NCBI GenBank assembly: GCA_036898135.1
Contig: CM072513.1
Span: forward strand, 18,720,286 to 18,784,285
Direction: 5' to 3'
DNA length: 64,000 nt
Source of the DNA: Oncomelania hupensis
Lineage: Eukaryota; Mollusca; Gastropoda; Littorinimorpha; Pomatiopsidae
Shown here: piece by piece, positions 1 through 9,394 of the stretch
Layout: each line of letters begins with the position of its first letter
Numbering within the stretch: the stretch's first letter is position 1
Translations under genes and position numbers: made by a program
The notes under the pieces: generated by a model
Databases searched by the model: none
The model's input: only the letters and a program-made list of their open reading frames with translations
Told to the model about the DNA's origin: nothing

Positions 1-6
1 TACTAC

Positions 7-39
<33 letters not shown>

Positions 40-433
40 TAATTGATGTTAAATACGAGCTTTCCCCCAAATCACCGACCAGGCTGAAAGCGCGGCGATC
101 TGTACCACCATACACGCACACATGTTTCGCATACTCTCACACAGACAGCAAACGCACGTCTGTCGCACAAACATTTGGTGTAAAGGCAGGGAGGTCGCTT
201 TATTATAAGACGGACAGAAAAACTAAATTTTTGATTGCGAAGGTTTAGATTGATAGCATCCAAAACCATTATTGAAGGGAGGGAGAACACCGCAGTACCC
301 GGAGAAAATCCTCGTTGACCTAAAAAGTATCGTACCTAAGTCACATAAGTTCGCCCCTTATAAGGGAATCGAACCCGGAACCTTCGGCATAGGAAACCGG
401 CGACTTACCCACTGAGCCATGAGACTACACCAA
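1..433 (-). repeat. tRNA-derived SINE with (TAA)n tail, copy 1
   Basis: The right end (about 345-430) read on the minus strand resembles a tRNA, with a box A-like segment and a box B-like GGTTCGATTCCC. The body runs leftward and ends in a TTA/TAA microsatellite at the window edge. A second copy at 36886-37303 has the same order of blocks: TAA tail, the 'caggctgaaagcgcggc' block, a CA-rich part, then the tRNA-like head. The two copies differ at many positions, so this is an older insertion. Confidence 0.75.
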
Positions 434-717
434 GGCACTTCAAATCATGGAACATCTTTTAGTAGTTGTTGGTCAGTGGGTCGGCCCGTGGCTTCAAATT
501 TAACTTTTGTGTGCAAAACACACTTTTAAACTTTATATCAAGAATAACTGGACACAAATTCATCATGTTTACTTTGGAAATACTTTAATTACTGCTATGC
601 ATGTTAGGTCATACATATTTGTACTTTCTCAAAGGTCAAGGTGATTCACCATTTTTCAAAACAGGTTTTATGCTGTTTCTCAAAATTGGTTGACCCGATT
701 TGGGTTTTTGTTTACTC

Positions 718-3700
718 GCAGGTAGTTGATTCATTGGCCTAACATTCCCTGTTCGCAGATAGTTTATATAGTGGCCTATCCTTCCTTGTTCGCAGATAGT
801 TGATAGAGTGGCCTAACATTCCCTGTTCGCAGATAGTTTATATAGTGGCCTATCCTTCCTTGTTCGCAGATAGTTGATAGAGTGGCCTAACATTCCCTGT
901 TCGCAGATAGTTGATAGAGTGGCCTACCCTTCCTTGTTCGCAGATAGTTGATAGAGTGGCCTAACATTCCCTGTTCGCAGATAGTTTATATAGTGGCCTA
1001 ACATTCCCTGTTCGCAGATAGTTGATAGAGTGGCCTAACATTCCCTGTTCGCAGATAGTTGATACAGTGGCCTAACATTTCCTGTTCGCAGATAGTTGAT
1101 ACAGTGGCCTAACATTTCCTGTTCGCAGATAGTTGATATAGTGGCCTAACATTTCCTGTTCGCAGATAGTTGATACAGTGGCCTAACATTCCCTGTTCGC
1201 AGATAGTTGATACAGTGGCCTAACATTCCCTGTTCGCAGATAGTTGATACAGTGGCCTAACATTCCCTGTTCGCAGATAGTTGATACAGTGGCCTAACAT
1301 TCCCTGTTCGCAGATAGTTGATACAGTGGCCTAACATTCCCTGTTCGCAGATAGTTGATACAGTGGCCTAACATTCCCTGTTCGCAGATAGTTGATACAG
1401 TGGCCTAACATTCCCTGTTCGCAGATAGTTGATACAGTGGCCTAACATTCCCTGTTCGCAGATAGTTTATATAGTGGCCTATCCTTCCCTGTTCGCAGAT
1501 AGTTGATATAGTGACCTAACATTCCCTGTTCGCAGATAGCTGATACAGTGGCCTAACATTCCCTGTTCGCAGATAGTTGATACAGTGGCCTAACATTCCC
1601 TGTTCGCAGATAGTTGATATAGTGGCCTAACATTCCCTGTTCGCAGATAGCTGATACAGTGGCCTAACATTCCCTGTTCGCAGATAGTTTATATAGTGGC
1701 CTATCCTTCCTTGTTCGCAGATAGTTGATATAGTGGCCTAACATTCCCTGTTCGCAGATAGTTGATATAGTGGCCTAACATTCCCTGTTCGCAGATAGTT
1801 GATATATTGGCCTAACATTCCCTGTTCGCAGATAGTTGATATAGTGGCCTAACATTCCCTGTTCGCAGATAGTTGATACAGTGGCCTAACATTCCCTGTT
1901 CGCAGATAGTTGATACAGTGGCCTAACATTCCCTGTTCGCAGATAGTTGATACAGTGGCCTAACATTCCCGTTCGCAGATAGTTGCCTTGATACAGGGGC
2001 CTAACATTCCCCTTCGCAGATAGTTGATACAGTGGCCTAACATTTGTTCGCAGATAGTTGATATAGTGGCCTAACATTCCCTGTTCGCAGATAGTTGATA
2101 CAGTGGCCTAACATTCCCTGTTCGCAGATAGTTGATATAGTGGCCTAACATTCCCTGTTCGCAGATAGTTGATATAGTGGCCTAACATTCCCTGTTCGCA
2201 GATAGTTTATATAGTGGCATATCCTTCCTTGTTCGCAGATAGTTGATATAGTGGCCTAACATTCCTTGTTCGCAGATTAGTTGATATAGTGCCTAACATT
2301 CCCCTGTTCGAGATTTTTGATATATGGCCTAACATTCCCTGTTCGCAGATAGTTGAATAGTGGCCTAACATTCCCTGTTCGCAGATAAGTTTGATATAGT
2401 GGCCTAACATTCTGTTCGCAGATAGTTGATACAGTGGACTAACATTCCATGTTCGCAGATAGTTGATACAGTGGCCTAACATTCCCTGTTCGCAGATAGT
2501 TGATATAGTGGCCTAACATTCCCTGTTCGCAGATAGTTGATACAGTGGCCTAACATTCCCTGTTCGCAGATAGTTGATAGAGTGGGCCTAACATTTCCTT
2601 TTCGCAGATAGTTGATATGTGGCCTAACATTCCTGTTCGCAGATAGTTGATACAGTGGCCTAACATTCCCTGTTCGCAGATAGTTGATAATAATAGTGGC
2701 CTAACATTCCCTGTTCGCAGATAGTTGATATAGTGGCCTAACGTTCCCTGTTCGCAGATAGTTTATATAGTGGCCTATCCTTCCTTGTTCGCAGATAGTT
2801 GATATAGTGGCCTAATATTCCCTGTTCGCAGATAGTTGATTTAGTGGCCTAACATTCCCTGTTCGCAGATAGTTTATATAGTGGCCTAACATTCCCTGTT
2901 TGCAGATAGTTGATAGAGTGGCCTATCCTTCCTTGTTCGCAGATATTTTATATAGTGGCCTAACATTCCCTTTTCGCAGATAGTTGATATAGTGGCCTAA
3001 CATTCCCTGTTCGCAGATAGTTGATAGAGTGGCCTAACATTCCCTGTTCGCAGGTAGTTGATACAGTGGCCTAACATTCCCTGTTCGCAGATAGTTGATA
3101 GAGTGGCCTATCCTTCCTTGTTCGCAGATATTTTATATAGTGGCCTAACATTCCCTGTTCGCAGATAGTTGATATAGTGGCCTAACATTCCCTGTTCGCA
3201 GATAGTTGATACAGTGGCCTAACATTCCCTGCTCGCAGATAGTTGATACAGTGGCCTAACATTCCCTGTTCGCAGATAGTTGATATAGTGGCCTAACATT
3301 CCCTGTTCGCAGAAGCTTTGATATAGTGGCCTAACATTCCCTGCGCAGATAGTTGATATAGTGGCCTAACATTTCCTGTTCGCAGATAGTTGATATAGTG
3401 GCCTAACATTTCCTGTTCGCAGATAGTTGATACAGTGGCCTAACATTTCCTGTTCGCAGATAGTTTATATAGTGGCCTAACATTCCCTGTTCGCAGATAG
3501 TTGATATAGTGGCCTAACATTTCCTGTTCGCAGATAGTTGATACAGTGGCCTAACATTTCCTGTTCGCAGATAGTTGATATAGTGGCCTAACATTCCCTG
3601 TTCGCAGATAGTTGATATAGTGGCCTAACATTTCCTGTTCGCAGATAGTTGATACAGTGGCCTAACATTCCCTGTTCGCAGATAGTTTATATAGTGGCCT

Positions 3701-3822
3701 AACATTTCCTGTTCGCAGATAGTTGATACAGTGGCCTAACATTCCCTGTTCGCAGATAGTTGATACAGTGGCCTAACATTCCCTGTTCGCAGATAGTTGA
3801 TATAGTAGTCTATCATTCCCTA
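718..3822. repeat. 37-bp minisatellite, about 84 tandem copies
   Basis: The unit is 37 bp (successive cagatag motifs are 37 bp apart, e.g. 1201 to 1238). Most copies read 'gttgatacagtggcctaaca' followed by 'ttccctgttcgcagata'. Two subtypes alternate irregularly: one with 'cctaacattccctg' and one with 'tttatatagtggcctatcc' (e.g. near 750, 840, 1465, 1690, 2210, 2765). Copies between about 1965 and 2420 carry many small indels. Short open frames here are artefacts of the repeat. The array lies in intron 3 of P450 gene A. Confidence 0.97.
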
Positions 3823-3849
3823 GTTTTGTGGCCTTCGTAAGGTAAAGTC

Positions 3850-3950
3850 GAGTCACAATAATACCAAGAAAATGAGCACTTTTGAATTGTTGCTATAGGT
3901 ATAAGTGTCTGGAAATACATTTAAATGCAGTGGCATGCCATCTTGTTTTT
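3850..3950 (+). repeat. Dispersed ~100-bp repeat ('gtctggaaatacattt' block)
   Basis: The block gtctggaaatacattt..atg.cttgccatcttg recurs at 44340-44455 (+) and, inverted, at 31051-31140. The upstream 60-70 bp also match loosely. No terminal structure was resolved, so the class is unknown. Confidence 0.6.
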
Positions 3951-4040
3951 TTAGACTTGCCACAAATTGTCCTGATTTACCAGTTGCTAATTTTAAAAAA
4001 AAAATTAGCAAATGGTTACCTTTCTGAATTGAACACTTAC

Positions 4041-4093
4041 CCATAACAACTTCCATATTTCTGGCCCCATTCACGCGTCGCGTTGAAAAGACC
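4041..4093 (-). CDS. Cytochrome P450 gene A, exon 3 (CYP3-clan)
   Basis: This 53-bp exon has a TTGATTGCAG acceptor and a GTAAGT donor. Entered in phase 0, it reads GLFNATREWGQKYGSCYG, aligning residue for residue with exon 3 of gene B (GPFATLADWSKQYGKNVG). The W..KYG core is the usual start of P450 helix A in the CYP3 family. It leaves in phase 2. The overlapping longer open frame on this strand is in the wrong phase. Exon 4 is expected further left, beyond the minisatellite, but was not found. Confidence 0.85.
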
Positions 4094-4212
4094 CTGCAAT
4101 CAACATATAAATAGTAACTGTAGCTATCAAGCATTCAATTAGTCAATCTATCAATATTTCGTTTAATAATGAGATTTGGGCTTTATCCAATTTTTTTAAA
4201 AACTGTAATCAC

Positions 4213-4535
4213 TTTCATGTAGAGCATTTTCCAGCTCAAAAGCTGCTCAAGGCGCTGGCCGATACAGGATCTAACTCAAGCCGCTAGAGGCGCCCACTTG
4301 CAACCTTTGGGCGCATGGTCCGACGCCCAGACCACTGATCACAATCCTGGGCGAACGGGAACGGGGAGAAGGGACCTAGTGCGTGCTGGGTGTATTTGTG
4401 TGTAGCCGGCACTCACCAGTCCAGGACATGAGCGTCAGGATCTTTAAAGTCCGTGCGATAGAAGTCGTGAGTGCACAGACCAGACCTCGGTTTATACTCT
4501 CATCCGAAGGAGTAGGGGCACCGTGTCTCAGGGCA
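4213..4535 (-). repeat. SINE family B (tRNA-like head), near full length
   Basis: Read on the minus strand it begins with the block 'atgagagtataaaccgaggt', passes through a tRNA-like segment (cagtggtctgggcgtc ... gcgcccaaagg) and ends with 'ggccagcgccttgagcagc' and 'gctggaaa'. Other copies are at 25298-25385, 26495-28555 (split), 36262-36575, 38330-38490 and 40092-40262. The 3' part resembles the tails of L2/CR1-mobilised SINEs. Confidence 0.75.
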
Positions 4536-4556
4536 ATTATTTATTTTTATTATTAT

Positions 4557-5146
4557 TAGAGCTGGGTACCGTGGGTCAAAGAAGTACCGGTATTTCCGCG
4601 GTATTTTTTTTTTAAGGTCGTATCGGTATTTCGTATCGGTATACCGCGATTTTAGGTGTTACAATCAAATGGAATATGGCAGTGACAGTAGTGACCGACG
4701 CAAAAGAAAGATTGTCATACACTTCAAAACAGTTTCAAAGAACCACATTTCCATATAAACTGAAGCTTTATTATTGCTTAAACGCCTTCAAAACAAATTA
4801 TGATAAATCCCTGTTTAGAACATCAGCAAACTTTAAACCACAAAATCAAAATAAAACAAAAACATTCGACGGGAAAGGTATTTAAGAACTTTAAGAGTTC
4901 AGAAAAATTGGCGACTGGTACCATGCTCAAACACGTGGATAAGCTGCTGTTCTTATAAGTTCTTCTTCAAGAACAGCTGCCTATCCACGTGTTTGGGCTT
5001 TAGGCTCGCTCCCTGGACCAACTGTCGCGTTATGTGTTGTCGAGATTTCCCAGTAAACCGGACCTTGGACACCCGCACCGGTATACCGTACCGTCGCGTT
5101 TCCGAAACTGAATACAGTTACGTACCGGTAAAACCGTCCAGCCCTA
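4557..5146. mobile_element. hAT-type MITE with 8-bp target duplication
   Basis: The ends are inverted (TAGAGCTGGGTACCG on the left; TAGGGCTGGACGGT read from the right end), the TAGRGCTGG form seen in hAT elements. Both sides are followed by attattat (4549-4556 and 5147-5154), the 8-bp duplication expected for hAT, although the site is low-complexity. The element is 590 bp and non-coding. A near-perfect stem (caaacacgtggataagctgc paired with its complement at 4970-4998) lies near the centre. Confidence 0.75.
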
Positions 5147-5299
5147 ATTATTATTATTTTGTTTTACACAGTTTCAACCATTGCCTGCACAGTCTGTAAT
5201 GTTATCGCCTGATATTCGAGCACACTGCCTACATCAACTGAGCCAATTGCGCGTGCTGGCATAATAACAGATTTATTACACAATTAAAAAAAAAAAACC

Positions 5300-5585
5300 G
5301 ATGACCTGCTCACAGTGGGAAAAAACGTAAACTCCGAGGGTATGGCCACGTCACCAGATCATCAGGTCTTGCAAAGACCATCCTGCAAGGCACAGTGCAA
5401 GGAGGTAGAAGAAGAGGGAGACCGAAAAAGAGGTGGGAGGACAACATTCGAGAATGGACTGGTTTGACACTGAGCGAAACAATCAGAGTTGCTGAGGAAA
5501 GGGGAAAGATGGAGTACGCTGGTTAAACGATCATCTGTGGTGCCCCTACGACCTCCGAGTTATGGAATAGGATAGGATAGGATAG
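5300..5585 (+). pseudogene. RTE-type LINE, 5'-truncated 3' fragment
   Basis: Translates, with frame damage, to the end of the RTE polyprotein (GRRRGRPKKRW, DNIREWTGLTLSE) and ends with (ggata)n, the tail of every RTE copy in this window. It lies in intron 2 of gene A. Confidence 0.85.
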
Positions 5586-5745
5586 GAACAAAAAACAACA
5601 TTTTTTGACAATGTCAGACAGATTGCACAACAACTATTGTTTTAAAAATTCATTAAAAGTCATCTATGCCATTAGCTTTGGTAGGACCCCGCCTAGCTTG
5701 AGCCGTCTTTGAGCTGGTGACTCCTCCAAAAAAAATCTTTGTTAC

Positions 5746-5842
5746 CTTCCTAGCTATGTCCAGCGTATTTCCAATAAAAGGACTAGGGGTAGGACCGCGG
5801 ACGCCGAGACTTCGCCATACGAATAACGGCCATATCCCATAT
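5746..5842 (-). CDS. Cytochrome P450 gene A, exon 2 (CYP3-clan)
   Basis: This 97-bp exon has acceptor TTTTGCCAACAG and donor GTAACA. It is entered in phase 2 and left in phase 0. It encodes the membrane-proximal linker and the proline-rich hinge (LGVRGPTPSPFIGNTLDIARK). The second hinge residue is Arg where gene B and most P450s have Pro (VRGP against VPGP). Length and phases equal exon 2 of gene B. It sits beside a long (CAT)n tract, which makes the overlapping longer open frame misleading. Confidence 0.85.
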
Positions 5843-5867
5843 CTGTTGGCAAAATCATTATGTTCAT

Positions 5868-5868
5868 T

Positions 5869-5947
<79 letters not shown>

Positions 5948-6234
5948 GTCGTCGTCGTCGTCATCAATATCATCATCATCATCAATATCATCATCATCAT
6001 CATCACCATCGTCATCACCGTCGTCGTCATCATCATCGTCGTCTTCCTCACCATCATTATCATCATCGTCGTCCTCTTTCTATTTATTATCATCATCGTC
6101 GTCGTCATCGTCATCATCATCATCATCGTCGTCTTCCTCACCATCATCATCATCATTGTCGTCGTCGTCCTCCTCCTCCTTTTAATCATCATCATCATAA
6201 TCATGATAATCATGATAATCATGATAATCATGAT

Positions 6235-6266
<32 letters not shown>

Positions 6267-6307
6267 CCGTCATCATCATAGTCCACGACGCTGATGGCGT
6301 AATCATT

Positions 6308-6356
<49 letters not shown>
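5868..6356. repeat. Imperfect (CAT/CGT)n trinucleotide tract
   Basis: Almost 500 bp of CAT units interspersed with CGT, CCT and AATCATGAT units, ending in (AGC)n at 6337-6358. The open frames in both directions (poly-His, poly-Ile, poly-Met) are products of the repeat, not genes. It begins about 25 bp from the acceptor of gene A exon 2. Confidence 0.97.
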
Positions 6357-6361
<5 letters not shown>

Positions 6362-6379
6362 TGCAATCAAACCATTGAA

Positions 6380-6744
6380 CCAATCAATAATAAGATAAGA
6401 TAAGAATATTTATTAACCAAGTAAAAAACGTTACAAGGATTTTGGTGTGGCATGGCGACAATGAAATACATCCTTTCTTGCACAGTCACACATGCATTCA
6501 TCGTGTCATACACTTCATTGGCATACAACATATTATATACAGCACTAAAGGATAGGTAAACACAGTGTTAAACATACATCACTAATCAGTCATATAAAGT
6601 TATGAAGTCAAACACACCCTGCAAGTAAAACAAAATACAGAATTAAAACAATTTAACAGCATTGAATAAAATGAGAATTATTAAGAATGTTAGGCTTCAC
6701 ATCCAAATCTACACACATCACAACACAACACACACACCCACACA

Positions 6745-6781
<37 letters not shown>

Positions 6782-7370
6782 CATAGCATACTCCTATTTT
6801 ACAAAGGTACAAATCAAGCAATGGTTATGAGTTTCCAGTTTATACAGATCATTCCATGTTCGGTGATGTACTGAGGACAGCGTCTGGGAAGAAACTGTTT
6901 CTGAATCGAGAAGTTCTGGCTCTTAAAGCACGGAACCGACGGCCAGAGGGCAGAAGCTCGAAGAGACTGTTGGCTGGGTGTGATGGATCGCAGACTGTCT
7001 TTTTCGTTTTCCGTTTCATTCGCGTTGTGAAAATGGAGGCGACAGATGGAAAGTCGCAACCAGCTATTTTGGAGACAGTCTTAACAATGTGCTCGAGCTC
7101 TTTTCTATCGCGGTTGTGCTGCCGTACCAGACAGTGATAGAGAAGCACAAAATGCTCTCTATCACCGCGCGATAGAACTGTGCCATAATTTTACTAGACA
7201 TACCGAACTTTCGCAGCTGTCTCAGAAAGTGGAGACGCTGTTGGCACTTTTTTACAATAGATGTTATATTGACATTGTCTTTATAGCCATTTGTCAAACA
7301 TAAACTAAAATTAGGATGGCAAGCCTTTGAAATATATGTATGGTCTTTGAACTGATTTATCAAATACACG
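6380..7370 (-). pseudogene. LINE reverse-transcriptase C-terminal fragment
   Basis: The minus strand carries, in two frames, QQRLHFLRQLRKFGMSS, then VWYGSTTA, then LEHIVKTVSKIAGCD and SLFELLPSGRRFRALRART, an order typical of the C-terminal region of metazoan LINE ORF2 proteins. The 3' end at 6385-6405 is a (TTATC)n tail on that strand. A frameshift near 7140 separates the pieces. A sister fragment lies at 24138-24640. An (AC)n run interrupts the 3' UTR at 6733-6780. Confidence 0.75.
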
Positions 7371-7499
7371 TATCAAATGAGTTACATTTGCTGGCGGTGT
7401 TTGGACTCGTCTTAATCATAAGAAAGCAAAATAATGGAAAGCATGCCATGATATGCAACGATCTGAATTATGTGCAAACAAACCGTGATCTAAATCGGG

Positions 7500-8110
7500 C
7501 TAGCCAATTTTCAGATACAGGCGCAAAACGCGTTTAGAAAATGGTCCAGCGCAATTACCTTGACTTTTGAGAAGGTACAAAAAAGAATGATGGAACCTGC
7601 TTCACTGTTAACAGCAGCTAGAGTAGGCTTGTACTTACACTTGTATGTTATTCTAATAGTTCAAGTATCCGCATAGTAAAAATGATGAATTTCCGTTGAG
7701 TTATTTTTTTTAGATAAGGTAAAAGGTGTTTGTTTTTTAATTTTAAAAAATGAAATTCGGAGGGACGGACCGACAGACAAGTAGATTTCCACTAAAAGAT
7801 GGCCCATGAGGTTGAAATGCCTGTATAACAAAACTCAACGAAATCGGTTGAGCCGTTTCTGAGATAGTGAGCAAGACGTGTTTAGCAACAAAATGACTCC
7901 AGTGACCTTGACCTTTGCTGTAGAGCAAATATGGTGGCACGGAGGCAGCCACTAAAGTTGGTAATTTTGATGAAGTTTGATCAAAATCCGTTCAATATTT
8001 CTTGAGATATGGCTTCCAATGGCCTTGCGGACAGACCGACCCACAGACCCACATTTGACTCGTTCTGATTCCCCACAATTTAAAGTATTTTTAAAGTAAG
8101 TCTAGAAATT
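7500..8110 (+). repeat. Old dispersed repeat P with AGGTCA-like half-sites
   Basis: Homologous in blocks to 31200-31764 plus 34632-34740: 'gcaaaacgcgttta', 'gaccttgacctttg', 'aaattcggag', 'gatggcccatga', 'gcttccaatgg' and 'ctgattcccc'. No coding potential. It contains gtgaccttgacctttgctg at about 7900. The class is unknown. Confidence 0.6.
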
Positions 8111-8131
8111 CAAAAAAACATGAATGAAAAC

Positions 8132-8137
<6 letters not shown>

Positions 8138-8199
<62 letters not shown>
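8138..8199. repeat. (GAAA)n microsatellite
   Basis: Perfect or near-perfect GAAA units over about 60 bp. Confidence 0.97.
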
Positions 8200-8201
<2 letters not shown>

Positions 8202-8259
8202 TTTAGCATTGCTTAATAACATATAACTTGTAGGAACTACGAATTGAAATATTCTGATG

Positions 8260-8735
8260 ATCCTGTCCTATCCTATCCTATTCCGTAACTCGGAGGTCGT
8301 TGGGGCACCACAGATGATCTTCTTCTTCTTTGGTAGATTAATGTCTCCGGACACATAGAGCGTATAGGGGACGGATGATCGTTTAATCAGCGTGCTACAT
8401 CTTTCTCTGTCCTCAGCAACCCTCATGGCTTCGCTCAGTGTCAAACCAGTCCATTCTCGAATGTTGTCCTCCCAACTCTTTTTGTGTCTCCCTCTTCTTC
8501 TACCTCCTTGCACTGTGCCTTGCAGGATGATCTTTGCAAGGCCTGATGATCTGGCGACGTGGCCATACCATCGGAGTTTCCCGTTTCTTCACCACTGTGA
8601 GCAGGTCATCGTGTTGTCCAATAGCTTGTGTGATGGTCTGTCGGACTTCGTCGTTGGTGATGTGTTGGGTATAGGAAATGCCCAGAAGTCTTCTGTAGCA
8701 ACTCACCTCCATGCATGTTATTCTTCGTTGTAGAT
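8260..8735 (-). pseudogene. RTE-type LINE, 3' fragment, with a nested 54-bp insert
   Basis: On the minus strand it matches the last ~150 codons of the RTE ORF (HITNDEVRQTITQAIGQHDDL ... GRRRGRHKKSWEDNIREW) and ends in the (ggata)n tail at 8262-8280. The coding region is interrupted at 8320-8373 by a short retroposon flanked by gatgatc (8313-8319, 8374-8380). It lies in intron 1 of gene A. Confidence 0.9.
8320..8373 (-). mobile_element. Ultra-short retroposon with 3' hairpin module (copy a)
   Basis: A 54-bp insert: a TTC-rich tail, gattaat, then GTCTCC ... GGGGAC. It is flanked by the 7-bp duplication gatgatc. The uninterrupted sequence is known from other RTE copies (e.g. near 51805). See the other module copies at 8977, 27313 and 33021. 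Confidence 0.75.
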
Positions 8736-8863
8736 TCTGACGAATCCTTATAATTGACCTTTTGCTTAAAAATAACTTTTTTTTTTTTAAATCAATAAAT
8801 CATTAAATATAAAACAACTACAATAATGCTTATTTATATTTTAATTTAAAACAAATTACTTAC

Positions 8864-8922
8864 GCCATCACCAGCAGAACTACAAAACTCAGTAGCACAA
8901 GTGAAATTATCCATTCATCCAT
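8864..8922 (-). CDS. Cytochrome P450 gene A, exon 1 (CYP3-clan membrane anchor)
   Basis: Start of a microsomal cytochrome P450, a haem monooxygenase of the endoplasmic reticulum. The 59-bp coding exon opens with ATG at 8922 and encodes MDEWIISLVLLSFVVLLVM, a short acidic lead followed by a hydrophobic anchor helix, then GTAAGT (phase 2). Joining exons 1-3 (8864-8922, 5746-5842, 4041-4093) gives about 70 residues: anchor, proline-rich hinge and the W..KYG motif. The haem-binding Cys region is not in the window. Intron 1 (3.0 kb) holds LINE, RTE and repeat P pieces; intron 2 (1.65 kb) holds the hAT MITE, an RTE fragment and a SINE. Exon lengths and phases match gene B and, from memory, vertebrate CYP3A (exon 2 about 94 bp, exon 3 53 bp). 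Assignment to the CYP3 clan rather than a related clan is inferred from this structure. Whether the gene is intact cannot be judged. Confidence 0.85.
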
Positions 8923-8976
8923 GTCTTCGTTGCAAGTTGGCAGTTCACCGACGTTAAATGCTTAACGATACTGCGT

Positions 8977-9032
8977 TCATTCATTCATTGAGTAAATTAA
9001 CGTCCCCGGACAAAGTGCGTATAGGGGACAAG
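8977..9032 (-). mobile_element. Ultra-short retroposon (copy b) just upstream of gene A
   Basis: A 56-bp insert: (TTCA)n tail, then taaattaac, then GTCCCC...GGGGAC. It is flanked by the 10-bp duplication gatactgcgt (8967-8976 and 9033-9042). It lies 55 bp 5' of the gene A start codon, so in the 5' UTR or proximal promoter. Confidence 0.8.
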
Positions 9033-9120
9033 GATACTGCGTGCGACAGAACCTTGCTTTATATGGGTACATGTTTATGCGTCATGATCTCAAGCGTCAT
9101 ACTTCTATGCGTCATCGCGT

Positions 9121-9394
9121 TGAGCGTTGTGGCCAAGTGGGCTAAGGCGGGATAAACTTGCCTTGTCCACAGGCCAGAAACCAATGGCGCCTGACAGGTG
9201 TGGGTTCGATCCAGCATCTGGGCGTTATGTTTCTCCGAATATTATTTACTTTCGACTCGAGCAACGTCTCGGGGTTTTTCTACGGGTACTCCGGTTTGCT
9301 CCCTCAGCAAAATTTCAAAAACACAACTAATGTTAGGTAGGTTGGGTTTGGGCGCGACACAGGCTGCGACTATGCCTTCCCCAGGGGAGGCGGC
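9121..9394 (+). repeat. tRNA-derived SINE, partial
   Basis: The segment gttgtggccaagtgggcta ... gtgggttcgatcc has tRNA-like box A and box B about 75 bp apart, with an insert like a long variable arm. The two ends do not pair into an acceptor stem, so this is a SINE head and not a tRNA gene. Its body is cut off by the LTR that starts at 9395. Confidence 0.6.

Noticed and set aside
1886..2482. Repetitive proteins (GHYINYLRT...)
   Set aside because: Products of the 37-bp minisatellite, whose period is not a multiple of three.
718..3822. CRISPR-like array
   Set aside because: The 37-bp repeats follow each other with no unique spacers; this is a eukaryotic minisatellite.
5653..6403. Long poly-Met/Ile/His open frames on both strands
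   Set aside because: They are translations of a CAT-type trinucleotide tract; only the 97-bp P450 exon beside it is real.
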